Shown: one piece after another, positions 21,660 to 32,109 of the stretch
How the letters are laid out: every line of letters begins with the position of its first letter
How positions within the stretch are numbered: position 1 is the stretch's first letter
From: Phanerochaete sordida
Taxonomy: Eukaryota; Basidiomycota; Agaricomycetes; Polyporales; Phanerochaetaceae
Direction: 5' to 3'
Length of the DNA stretch: 64,000 nucleotides
Assembly (NCBI GenBank): GCA_019973155.2
Contig: BPQB01000015.1
Location: 372,001 to 436,000, forward strand
Program-made: the position numbers and the translations under genes
Notes under the pieces: model-generated
What the model was told of the DNA's origin: nothing
Seen by the model: only the letters and a program-made list of their open reading frames with translations
Databases searched by the model: none

Positions 21660-22640
21660 ATGTATGGCGTCAATAGACCCAGGGATGACCCGAGCAGGGA
21701 TACGCAGCATAGCTCATACACCCGAGATGTCTCTTTCAACACAAATGCGTCTGTTAATGCTCCCCACAACTCGCCTCTAGCCGTCGAACCAACGCTGCCC
21801 TTTGATAACGGCGAATTTCGAACGATGGATGTCCGGTCCTGGGAGGACCCAAGACCTGTCACTGTCGGCGAGGCGCGGTTCAAGACCCCCAGCTGCTACA
21901 CACGCGCCGTGCTGCTGGGCCTCAGTGAGCTCGACCTGGACATCCTGCGTATCAGAGCCGAAGTCCGCACCATCGCAGACGACCGTGCGATCCTCAACCT
22001 GACGACATGGGCGGACACGGTGCACTACCTCTCGGGGTGCTCGTGGCTGAGTCTGCCGTTGAACGACCCCGACATCCAGTGGGGCCGGTACAGCACGACA
22101 GAGGACCGCCCTCCGTCGCCGCTGCAGCAGAAGACGTCCCGCCGTATCACTTTTGGGCGGCCATACGCAGCACCGCCGCGGGTCGCGGTGTGGCTCGACT
22201 CTGCCGACAGCGGCCCCGAGAAGAACGTGCGCGTGGCGGCCTTCGCGGACGATGTCACACGCGAGGGCTTCACGGTACACCTCGACGCCTGGGGCGACTC
22301 GCACCTGTACTCCGCCGGTGCGACGTGGCTCGCGCACTCCGACGGCCGTCAGGACATGCGAAGCGGCGCATTCGAGATCGAGGATGTCCGTCCCGCAAGC
22401 GCGCCGTGCCACCAGAACCGCGGTCGTGTGTCGTGGGGCCCGCCTGCGATGGCGCGTCCACCGCGCGTGTTTGCCGCACTGCGGATGCTGGATTTCGGGC
22501 ACGGAAGGCACACACGCATCCGCATGAAGACCGAAGAGATCACCGAGACCGGCATGACGTGGAGCTTCGAGAGTTGGGCCGATACGGTGTTCTACCAGGC
22601 AGGCGCGGTCTTTATCGCTTTTGAAGGAAGCGAATGGTAG
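21660..22640 (+). CDS. Triple H-type lectin domain protein
   Basis: A single open frame of 326 residues with three repeats of the H-type lectin fold (the discoidin/Helix pomatia agglutinin family, binding GalNAc-type sugars). Each repeat ends in the family's W-x-D/S-Y-AG-W pattern: LNLTTWADTVHYLSGCSWLS (about 115-135), VHLDAWGDSHLYSAGATWLA (about 205-225) and SFESWADTVFYQAGAVFIAF (about 302-322). Each begins with a hydrophobic core strand (VLLGLSELDLD, VAVWLDSADSG, VFAALRMLDFG). No signal peptide is visible, so a cytosolic or unconventionally secreted lectin is likely, as for many mushroom lectins acting against grazers. The first 60 residues are a disordered leader. It is divergently placed from the helicase, about 430 bp apart. 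Confidence 0.85.
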   Translation: MYGVNRPRDDPSRDTQHSSYTRDVSFNTNASVNAPHNSPLAVEPTLPFDNGEFRTMDVRSWEDPRPVTVGEARFKTPSCYTRAVLLGLSELDLDILRIRAEVRTIADDRAILNLTTWADTVHYLSGCSWLSLPLNDPDIQWGRYSTTEDRPPSPLQQKTSRRITFGRPYAAPPRVAVWLDSADSGPEKNVRVAAFADDVTREGFTVHLDAWGDSHLYSAGATWLAHSDGRQDMRSGAFEIEDVRPASAPCHQNRGRVSWGPPAMARPPRVFAALRMLDFGHGRHTRIRMKTEEITETGMTWSFESWADTVFYQAGAVFIAFEGSEW

Positions 22641-24166
22641 CAGGCGTGGCTACGCAGACCTTCTGGATTACAGTACTATTCAGACAGCAGCAGAAGATGT
22701 TTTCCACATACCTTTGACGGGTCATCTGTATCTGTCGGGGGCTCGTGTGCTCGGCGTGAGCAGCTTGAGGCAGACTTCTCGGAGGGCGGCAACCTGTGGG
22801 CCTTGAGAATTAACGGTGCCGTCCGCTGGCACAGGTTGGTGGGATACACCAGCTGCCATGAGCTGCAAATTTGCGGAGACGGATTTTATGTGTAAAGGCG
22901 TGATAATCGTACTCGATATCGTACTTAGTGGTCGTAGAGCACGACGGCGAGCCATTCCAAGGACCACCCAGCGCTGCTCGGGGTATCAGGGGTCACATGT
23001 GAAGACCCCAGGAAGCAGCGCCGGGGTTAGGGTAATATGCGCCGCGAGGGCGAGCCAACTTGAGGCGTCGAAAACAACAGCTTCCCCAACGGCCACGTCC
23101 ATCTTTCCTTCACGTTCTCCTCGCCCTGCTTGGATTTATGCTGCGGGTGTCATATCCTTCTCTCCTCGCAAGTATCGTCTCGGATGCTGGATAATGCTCT
23201 TGTGACAAAAACCGGCACGAACACGCTACAATAACTACTTAACTTGCTCACGATGCGCCCCACGACCCTCTCCTCTACGCCCCTACGTGTCTACGCTGTC
23301 TCTCTCTGGATGCACAGGATGAGTCCTAGAGTGATATCTGGTTATGTCTGGCGGCATGCGCAATCCTGACGAGGGAACGTCTATATAAGTACGGCATGTA
23401 TTGGAGACGCTGTTATAGGGAACGAGGGTGGTGCAATGGTGCGTGTGCGGCCTATTTTAATCGATTCATAAGCTGACTGTTGTTATAAAGCTCCACATTG
23501 TAGACTCCCCGCGCTGGATGAGCTGAAGTCGTCTGGAAACTGGTGCGCAGGCCCAAGACCTGACATGACGGGTCTTTGTCCAATATGATCATGCCTTCAT
23601 CGAGACCTCTGACGAAGGCGGGACATATACCCTAATGAAACCTCGTCCAAATTACATTTCACTTCTATCTCTTTCCTCGTCGCGATTCATCAAGGCGGCA
23701 CAGGGCACGAACGGTCCTCATTGTCTTCCTTGAGCCTCATGCCCCGAAGCGGGCCGCGAATGCAGCCATAACAATACTTGCCAGAGGCGTATTCTCATCA
23801 TGCCACCGTCTTCCGAGATACTTCCTGTGTCTATGTGACCTCCGTGCTGATCTCAGGACGCGGTCAGGTGCAGGTTCTGCCGTATACCGAGCCGCGATCC
23901 TAGCTAAACCTCGTCATCGCTCGATATCCATCATCATGAGGCGCCATATTTTGCACGCCTTCTTGCTTCTCAGCGGGTGCGCCATCTGACTGTCGCAAGA
24001 TGCATAGCTTCGCGAAGCCCTATCTGGTCAGGTGCGACGGGCACAATGTGCGTCTCAGCTCCAGGCCGAATTCCGCTTATTCCTACGTCTGCCCAGCATA
24101 CTTGCCAAGCCGCGGTTATAAGGGGCATCGCACCATGGCCAGCAGTACCAATCGCCGCGAGCATCG
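22641..24166. other. Intergenic, 1.5 kb, no gene recognised
   Basis: No convincing coding region. A TATA-like ctatataag at about 23,383 has no open frame of note after it; it could drive a non-coding transcript. The right end is the promoter of the beta-mannosidase. Confidence 0.4.
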
Positions 24167-27100
24167 ATGGCGGTTGCGAGTGCGCTGTTCGCGGTCCTCG
24201 CGCTCGCGCTTCCGCTGGTCGCCCAGGCGGAGGTGCTGAGCTTGTCGAACCTGGAGTGGACGTTGAAGAACCAGAACGGATCAATTGCCATCCCGGCACA
24301 AGTGCCTTCGCAAGCTCATCTCGATTTGCTCCGTGCTGGCGTCATAACCGAGCCGCTGCTTGGAATAAATGGTAAGCTTACCTTGTTTTACCTCGTCGTG
24401 CCATTTCTGAAGCCCTAGATCCAACAGAGTTCACGCAGCGGTGGATCGTAGACGACAACTGGACATACACTGCAGACCTGTCGTCCATCCTCAAGAAGGA
24501 ATCCAAATCCGAGAAGACGCTACTAGTTTTCTACGGCCTGGACACGATTGCTAATATCGTACTCTATTTCCTATCTTCCCAGTTTACTCTGAGCTGACCC
24601 GAGTCTTCAGACCGTTGCTGGCCATCCAGTCGCGTGGGTAAACAACCAGTTCCGCCAATACGTCTACGATGTTTCCGACCTGCTCGCTGCGCCTTCATCT
24701 CACGACACAAATCTTACCGTCGCTTTCGAGTCAGCTTGGTTGTATGGGCTGAACGTGACTTCGAGACCGGATGCGGAATGGGTCCACGGCGATATCGTAT
24801 GTTCCAGAACTGCTACTTAGTCCCGTAGCTGACGCTGACGCTGCCGTAGTTCGAGTATCCGACCGTACGCCAGTGGACCCGCAAGGTCCAATCTGATTAT
24901 GGATGGGACTGGGTGAGAATCCATGGCTTCTAGCGCAGTCTGTCGCTAACAGGTTGTCGTAGGGCCCTGCCTTCGTCCCAACCGGCATCTACAAGCCAGG
25001 ATACCTTGTCACCCTTCCCACAGTCACATCCGACCAGACATCGTCTGAGCCCGCGTCCCATCCGCTTCTTGTGTCCTCTTCGAGCCCCGTATTCATCGAA
25101 GAGTCGTCCCTTGAGGTCTCAAAGGTCGGCCAGACGCCCATCGAGCTGCCAAACGAATCTGCACCTTGGCTCTTGAACGTCACCCTTTTCGTCCGCTCAG
25201 CGGTGGCTATCCACTCGCCTTCCATCGTTATATCTATCCCAGAATTGAAGATCACCTCTCCGGCCCTCCACGTGTCCTCAGTGCCCGCCGATACCAGCGC
25301 GCCGACGCGTCTGCAGGCAACGTTCACCATCCCCGAGGGCGTTCCGCGGCGCTGGTTCCCAGCGAACCTCGGCACGCCGAAGCTTTACAACATCACGACG
25401 TCGCTGCATTTCTCTTCTGATGCGCATACGCCGAGCGTCGCGTTCACGACGCAGACTGGCTTCCGCACTATCACGCTCGTGCAGGCCCCATATTCGGAGG
25501 CGGACGTCCGCGAGCGCGGGATCACGCCCGGCGACCAGTGGCACTTCAACGTGAACGGCCGTGCCTTCTTCAGCTCGGGCACGAACATCATCCCATACGA
25601 CCCCTTCTATGCGCGCACGACCAGCGAGCAGGTGCGCTGGGTGCTCGAGAGTGCAGTGCTCAGCGGGCAAAATATGGTGCGTAGACATCTTTCAGCGCAA
25701 ATGACCATAGAATAACGCATATACACAGCTTCGCGTCTGGGGCGGCGGCACCTACCAGCCGTCGGACGAGCTCACCGGCGGCTACGACTTTTACTCGGCC
25801 TGTGACGAACTCGGAATCTTTGCATGGTCAGAGCTCATCTTCTCCGACGCGTTGTACCCCATCAATAGCTTCCTCCTCGAGTCCATCGAGCCTGAAATCC
25901 GCCAGAACGTCCGGCGCATCAACAAGCATCCCAGCAACGTTCAGTGGGCAGGAGGGAACGAAATTGAGGGCATCGTGATTGGCATCAACCAGACGCAGGC
26001 GAACGGGACGCACTACCTTGACGAAGTAAGCTTGTTTCACGCGCACTATCGAATGCCTTCGGCGCTGACGGACTCGTCCTTCAGTTCCAATATCTATTTG
26101 GGGAGTTCCTACACGCTATCGTATCTGAGGAATCGAGCTCGGTAAGAATGTCTCTTCCTCGAACAACGCTCTGGCTGACCTGTCTAGGTCGCATATACGG
26201 ACTGCTCCACCACCAGCGGCGTGCTGAGCCTCGACCCCTACGTGATCCGGTACAATAACAAGACCTCGGGATTCATCTACGGAAACAGCGGTCCGTCAAA
26301 ATATTTTTATGCGCAGCCATCTAGACTGACCTCGTGCATAGAGCGGTACAACTACGACGCTAGTCAGGCTTTCAACTACAGCACGTACCCTGTATCCCGC
26401 TTCGTGAATGAATTTGGGTACGCCACGTCTATATCAGATATGCGGTGTCCATGCTAACTATGCTCCCAGTTTCCACTCGCAACCGTCGTTCTTCAGCTGG
26501 GAAGAAGTGCTCGAGAATCCCGAAGACTTCTCGTTCAATTCGACCGTCGTCGCCTCGCGCGACCACCACCCGCCCGCAGGCGGCCTCGCCTTCCCGAACC
26601 CAAACTCCAACCAGGGCCAGGCGCAGATGACGGCCGCGGTGCAGGCATGGCTCCCGACACCGGGGACGTCCGACAGCAACCAGACATTCGCACAGTGGTG
26701 CTGGAGCACGCAGGTCTTCCAGGCGCTGAACATGGTGTCCGAGATCGCGTGGTACCGGCGTGGCGCGGGGCTCGGCGAGAACAACCTTGGCAGCCTCGTG
26801 TGGCAGCTGAACGACATCTGGCAGGGCACGAGCTGGTCGAGCGTCGAGTACTCCGGCCGCTGGAAGGCGCTGCACTACGCCATGACACGCGCGTACTCGC
26901 CCGTCGTCGTCTACCCATTCTGGACGCCTGAGAACCAGACGCTTGAGGTCCTCGTCTCGTCGGACCGCTGGGAGGCCGTGAAAGGAGAGGCGCAGCTGAC
27001 GTGGTACGACTGGGAGGGGCACGAGCTGCAGAGCAGCAAGAAGAGCTTCACGGTCCCGACGCTGAACAACTCGGTCGTGTTCAACCAGTCTGGGTTGGAC

Positions 27101-27612
27101 AAGATTCTGCCCAAGGGCAAGAAGGTCGAGGACGTCTTCATGTTCATGAACGTCACTTCCAATGTTGAAGGCAAGACCGTGATCAGCGAGTCGGTGGTAC
27201 GCAGACCAATTCAGCTTTCCTCCTAGACTCTTCCTGACCTCGGCTGCAGTTTACGCCCATATCCTTGGCTAATGCCACCTTGGTGGATCCGGAGATTCAT
27301 GTCACGCGCGGCAAGGACTTGACATTCACGCTCTCCGCCAAGGGCGGCGTCGGCGCCTGGACGTGGCTTGACCACCCCGCGGGCACCGTCGGGTATTTCC
27401 TCGATACGGCAAAGAACATCCCTGCGAATGGCTTTTATCTCATTCCTGGCAGCGACCGTACAGGTATGTAACGCTCGCAATAGTCCGTTACTCTCGTTTC
27501 TCACCGCCACTCTCTAGTCCGATTCATCCCGAATGCAGAGCTGTCCAAAGTGCTGAGCCCGAGTCCGGACGACTTTGTCGTTCGGTCGCTCTGGAACAAC
27601 ACTCATCTATGA
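24167..27612 (+). CDS. Secreted beta-mannosidase, glycoside hydrolase family 2
   Basis: Releases mannose from the non-reducing ends of beta-1,4-mannans and N-glycan cores. The ATG at 24,167 starts a signal peptide (MAVASALFAVLALALPLVAQA). Early exons are 24167-24371, 24428-24558, 24611-24796, 24850-24912 and 24963-25676; more follow to a stop at 27,610-27,612, giving roughly 930 residues. The N-terminal jelly-roll domain contains WTLKNQNGSIAIPAQVPS. The catalytic barrel has RVWGGGTYQ, the acid/base Glu in VQWAGGNEIEG, and the nucleophile Glu in RFVNEFG, where an intron separates it from FHSQPSFFSW. C-terminal beta domains run to FVVRSLWNNTHL. Many NxS/T sites fit secretion. The gene appears intact; a fragment of a relative forms part of the pseudogene at 5.5 kb. 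Confidence 0.9.
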
Positions 27613-27822
27613 GGAGCGGCTCCGAGTACATCTTGGCCGAGCTATAACTACATACATACATTGGTCCATATTGCTATCCGCATTCTCGTTTGGATAAACC
27701 ACCAAAGTGATCTGCACATATCCTCGCTACGACTTCACCATGGTCCGAATAGATATCGGGCGTGCATCGATAGAGCCTGCGAGCTGGGTTAGAATGAGAG
27801 GGTCTATGAATATACGGTCGCC

Positions 27823-28830
27823 TTACGAAGTTTCCTGTCGCCTTGACCATCTCGGCATTCTGAGTATTCTGCTCAAACCGAGCGAGGACTGCCGGGCGAG
27901 GTCAGACAGACGAAGGGCAAGCAGAGCGCAGAGCTTACAAGCCTTCTCTTCCGGCTGCTCTGCGATCTCCATGAGCTCTTTGAGGCCTTTGGAAGCGGCA
28001 TCAGGCAGGCTCCAGCGCATCTGCAGGGTCGTCGTGCCCTGCTGCTGGAACTTGAGCAGGAAATGCCGGTTGTTGTACGGGCTCAGACACGAGGTCTCGT
28101 GGAGGTCCCAGCCAGGCTTTCCGAACTCCTGGAAAATCTGCAGGCCCGGCTGAGTCAGCCCGTGATCGTCTCTGCATGAAAGCCCACGGTACCTTGTTCA
28201 GCGGGTGCTCGCTGTCCTCGGCGGTGCCCTCGAAGTGTGCGACGAAGCCGCGCTCGAAGATGTAAACGTGCGTGCCGCCCTGTCCAAACAGGATCGTCTT
28301 GATGCCCTGGTCGAAGTCGCTGAGCTGGCGGCGCAGCTGCGCGATCTGGAGCGGATACTCGTCGGGCACGTCCATCGTCCAGCCGTCGCCGCCGCGCAGC
28401 TTCACGAAGTAGCCGCGCCCGTCGTCCGTCCACGAGAGCGACGCGGCCTTCTTCGCGCCGTACTGGTCGCCCTTGATGTACGGCAGCAGGTCGGCCTGGA
28501 TCGAGAGGTCGTACCACACTGCGGGGGTGAGTCAGGTCCGCGCGGCGTCTGCGGGCGGCGCGCGCGACGTACGGGTGAGATTGTACATGTTCATGGCGAC
28601 CCATGTCTTTCCATTTGGGTGCATCCTGAATAGATCCTGAGCCAATGTGAGGGCTGGGGAGAGCAAGCATACCTGAGCCAGGCGACATTCATGGGATTCA
28701 TATCCGCCTGCTCCTTGAACGTCTTGACGAGGCTGTCGGGCATGTTCTTGTAGTGCATCCTCCGCCCGTACGTGACGAAATATGAGTCATCTGTGGGACC
28801 AAAGACCACCATGAGATTAAGGGCGACCAT
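27823..28830 (-). CDS. Unrecognised basidiomycete repeat protein
   Basis: I do not recognise a named family. Coding pieces on the minus strand join as NLMVVFGPTDDSYFVTYGRR, then FKEQADMNPMNVAWL, IHPNGKTWVAMNMYNLT, YDLSIQADLLPYIKGDQ, a segment with SLSWTDDGRGYFVKLRGG and DFDQGIKTILFGQGG, then HVYIFERGFVAHFEG. A last exon follows with LLKFQQQGTTTLQMRWSLPD and KELMEIAEQPEEKACKLCAL. Three loosely similar units of the form Y-aromatic-G then LP/P then aliphatic spacing suggest a beta-repeat or propeller-like protein, as seen in other uncharacterised mushroom proteins. The start is uncertain: 28,830 is the first Met in frame, but an upstream exon reaching about 29,094 through an intron ending in TGTAG is plausible. 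Confidence 0.5.
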
Positions 28831-29272
28831 GTCTACAGAGTCAGAGGGCGAAGGAGATTCTGCGACGCGTCAGCAGGCTCGCACTGTGACGATGGTGGTT
28901 ATAAGAGACCACTGCGGCACCGGTTCTGCACAGCATGACCGACATAATGAAATGTGAATACTGCATCCGGGCTCGGAGCAACGGCAGCAGCAGCGATCAC
29001 ACTGCCGCAGTGTTCGTACCTGGCGATCGTCATCTGCGTGAGTGCGGGGATATGTCGGCGGAGGACGCTCGCGCATAAGACAGCGTACATACATCTGCTC
29101 CCAATTTACTAGAACGAAAGACCTGTGTGATGAAAGAACATGGGAAATGACACGCCCCAGCGTCCTTGGCTTCCGCAGTGGCTGGACGAAGGTACGACGA
29201 TGCGCGTCTATCCGCTGCTAGCCTGCCACGACGGGGACAAACACGTCTGACCAAGTCTCCGATCTGAACGCA

Positions 29273-31195
29273 TCACTCTGCATCGCCCTTCTCGTTCTCC
29301 TCGACCTCGACCTCATCCTCGTCCTCCTCAAATCTCGTCCACGAGATCTTGGTGGTTTGTCCCTGGCTTCTCGCCTGCAGCCACGCGAGGTCGTCGTCCT
29401 GGACATCCCGGACTTCGACAAGCCTGAGCTCTTCAATGGGATGCCCCGCGTGACGGCGTGTGTCCAGAAAGCGATCAAATAGGGCAGTGAGCGATGTGTG
29501 AGGAGGCGGCGTATCGTGCGGAGGAGGAGAAGGACGGAACGCGACATTTTCCAATCGCACGAACTGTAATTCGGGGAAGGGAGGGGTCGCGCCTGCGAGT
29601 GCCAGCAGTAGTCTAGAGTAGTCGTTCCCCGGGGATTCATCGCAGTGGTCGTTCAGGATACACAGTGTTTGCAGATGGGTGCAGCCGAACAACCACGCCC
29701 ACGTCTCGTGTTCCATGTGGCTGAAGCCTTCGATGGTGAGAGACGTTAGGCTCGACAAAGGGAGACCGCCTTCCCTGAGAGCCTTTTGCAAGACGGGCGG
29801 CCACTCCACGTCGGTGTTGGGTAAAACCGATGCATGTAGATCGATGTCATAGTCGTGGTCGTCATTTTTGGCGTCTGGTGAACCCATGTATGAGAGATCG
29901 CGATCGAGGTTCGCGCTAGACCAAAGGCCAACCTGGCCGAGGAAGAAGGACACCGCCATCGCCGCCGGCTGTGCTGGTCCGCCCACGGACCCGTTGCCGA
30001 CCATTTTGGCACCCAGCACGCGGAACAGCGAGGAGTAGCACTCCAGCGGAAAGTCAAACTGGACAGAGTCGACGCTAAGGAACACGCTGCACGATGCAGG
30101 AACTTCCAGCCGGTTGAGTAGTCTGGAAGACAGAATAGAACAGTGGTTCTCGTACGTCATGAACCGTTGTAGGTGATGCATGGGTATCAACGTGTGCGAG
30201 GGAACAGGCTCGATGTTGAAGTTCTCGGGGTTGGTGATTCCAGTGAACGATAGACCCTCGATGGCCAGCATCTCGAGAACGGGGACCTGCTTCAATAGTT
30301 CGATCCATTGATCCTCAGACGATTCGTCCCTTGTAGTGACCATCAGCCGAGTCAGCGTGTCCCGCACAAGTCCGCGAGTGAAAGCGAAGGAGAAGAGGTA
30401 GGTCCTGAGGGTGCGAAGTCCGGGCATGGCGGCTTTGGAGAAGAACCAAAATGTGGGACAGGACAGATGATCGTATCCGCCGTAGTAGATGAGCTCCAGC
30501 TCCTCCAGCTTCGGCAGGCACGGGTCGTGCGTCTCCTCGCCCAGCTCGAGGAGACTGTGTAACAACGGCCGGGATATTCGGAGCGCGAGGCTGCGGACAC
30601 GTGCGAGAGATCCAGAGAGGGCGACAAGTGAACGACAGCGGATAATATCTGCGTGTTCAGACGTGTGGGGGAGGACGGAAAGTGCGAGCGTTTGCGACCG
30701 CTCCAGGAAGGCGTGCAGACATTCGAGGTGCGGTGTCATTGGCACGCATGTCCAAAGCCTCGGCATACCTATAGAGAGGGCACGCCATCGCTGGCAGATG
30801 TGGGTGATGTACAACATCTTGAAGACGTCGCTGCAGACCAGGGCTGGTTCTGTGGTGGTCAAGGGGGCGTCCGGTAGATTCGTGTGCAGTGACACATAAT
30901 GCAGGAAGATCATACCCAGGAGTTCATCGGGCAGACGCATGATGGGGGGAATCATATGGTTTCTATGGGTTTTGAGGACGGAGACCTGGTTCTGTAGATG
31001 CTGAATGACCGCCAAGCGCGCGGAAATGCCGAAATCTAGGTGGGCTTCGTTCGCGTACATTACGGGCTCAGTGAACTCCCACACGCGCCGTACCGTGGGC
31101 ACTGGATGAAATGTTAAGCTTTTCTTCGTCAGACAGAAGGAAAAAAACACACCAGGGTTTGTACGAGGTATTGCACGCGTCAAGATGGTGTCCAT
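29273..31195 (-). CDS. F-box-like protein with leucine-rich C-terminal region
   Basis: An open frame of 640 residues, or 623 if a 51 bp intron near the 5' end is spliced (GTGTGT...TCCAG, which removes FFSFCLTKKSLTFHPV-type sequence without changing frame). The F-box-like motif is at about residues 80-130: IPPIMRLPDELLGMIFLHYV, followed by LYITHICQRWRALSIGMPRLWT. The remainder has the irregular leucine-rich character of basidiomycete F-box-LRR proteins (for example LPKLEELELIYYGGYD, MPGLRTLRTYLFSF and LSSLTSLTIEGFSHM) and a strongly acidic tail (EEDEDEVEVEENE). It probably serves as a substrate receptor of an SCF ubiquitin ligase; the substrate is unknown. These families are large and fast-evolving in mushrooms. 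Confidence 0.8.
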   Translation of the reverse strand: MDTILTRAIPRTNPGVFFSFCLTKKSLTFHPVPTVRRVWEFTEPVMYANEAHLDFGISARLAVIQHLQNQVSVLKTHRNHMIPPIMRLPDELLGMIFLHYVSLHTNLPDAPLTTTEPALVCSDVFKMLYITHICQRWRALSIGMPRLWTCVPMTPHLECLHAFLERSQTLALSVLPHTSEHADIIRCRSLVALSGSLARVRSLALRISRPLLHSLLELGEETHDPCLPKLEELELIYYGGYDHLSCPTFWFFSKAAMPGLRTLRTYLFSFAFTRGLVRDTLTRLMVTTRDESSEDQWIELLKQVPVLEMLAIEGLSFTGITNPENFNIEPVPSHTLIPMHHLQRFMTYENHCSILSSRLLNRLEVPASCSVFLSVDSVQFDFPLECYSSLFRVLGAKMVGNGSVGGPAQPAAMAVSFFLGQVGLWSSANLDRDLSYMGSPDAKNDDHDYDIDLHASVLPNTDVEWPPVLQKALREGGLPLSSLTSLTIEGFSHMEHETWAWLFGCTHLQTLCILNDHCDESPGNDYSRLLLALAGATPPFPELQFVRLENVAFRPSPPPHDTPPPHTSLTALFDRFLDTRRHAGHPIEELRLVEVRDVQDDDLAWLQARSQGQTTKISWTRFEEDEDEVEVEENEKGDAE

Positions 31196-31199
31196 CGCT

Positions 31200-32105
31200 A
31201 GCCTGAGTACTACGATTAACGAACGTTTGGACCAAAGCCCACGCCTGGGCTCCAGACAGGATGTGACAAACGTGAATATCCACAGCGAGTAAAGCTGAAC
31301 GCGGGCTGCTCACCGACGGTCTGCAAGGAGGAATATTGGGTGAGAGCAGCGACTCTGCTGGCCGCAACTCCAAACCAGAGGCCTCCCCGCATTTCGGAGG
31401 ATGCCGAGGCAGACCTCGATGGCCGTAAATGGCAAGCGAGGAAGTACGGGCGGAAAGCGCTTACGGCGCTACAACGCCTTTGCTCTTCCGCGTCATGTTC
31501 GTCTTCCGTCACTCCAACATTTCAGCAGCACACTTCTTCGCTAGCTGTACAAACGGATTTTATTGCTGGTTTTATGCTACATCAACTTCCTGAGAAGGCT
31601 TTGCGAGCGCACCATCCTCGTTGAACCGACCTCTCTTCTCTGCAGTGAGCGTCACCCGTTTCGAGCTTCGTCCCCCGGCTGTCGCTGGGCGGAAGGTCTT
31701 GTCAGCCAGTACAGCGGTATGAGTCGTATATCTTTTTCTGGGTCGTTGCACCCTCATCTGTTTCTAGGACACGTACCGTGCCAATAGTGACCAGCTGATT
31801 TTGGTTGCTCGCGGAATGCTGTGAGCAGCACGACGCCGACCATCGTTGGCATCGTACCGCTGGTACTGCCGCACATCTGTCTTATCTCCGTCCCTTCGGA
31901 CAGTCCTGTGGTGTTAGCATCGTCGTCTAGGCCCATAGCAAGCCCGAAAGGCTGGGCCTACGCCACGCTGTGACCAAAATCACAGTCACCTTCGTCACAG
32001 GCAGTGACTTAGGCCCGGCCGTGACAACTATTTACCCCGTCAGGCACGAAGGGGCGCACTCTGGACACGGTTTCCCCCAAACCATCGCGTCGCCCTTATC
32101 CGAAG
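31200..32105. other. Intergenic, no gene recognised
   Basis: About 900 bp between divergent genes (F-box, minus; MFS transporter, plus). No domain-bearing ORF. Around 31,965-32,030 a cluster of short GTGAC/GTCAC words (gtgaccaaaatcacagtcac) lies about 100-140 bp before the transporter start and could be a binding-site array. Confidence 0.35.
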
Positions 32106-32109
32106 GGCC

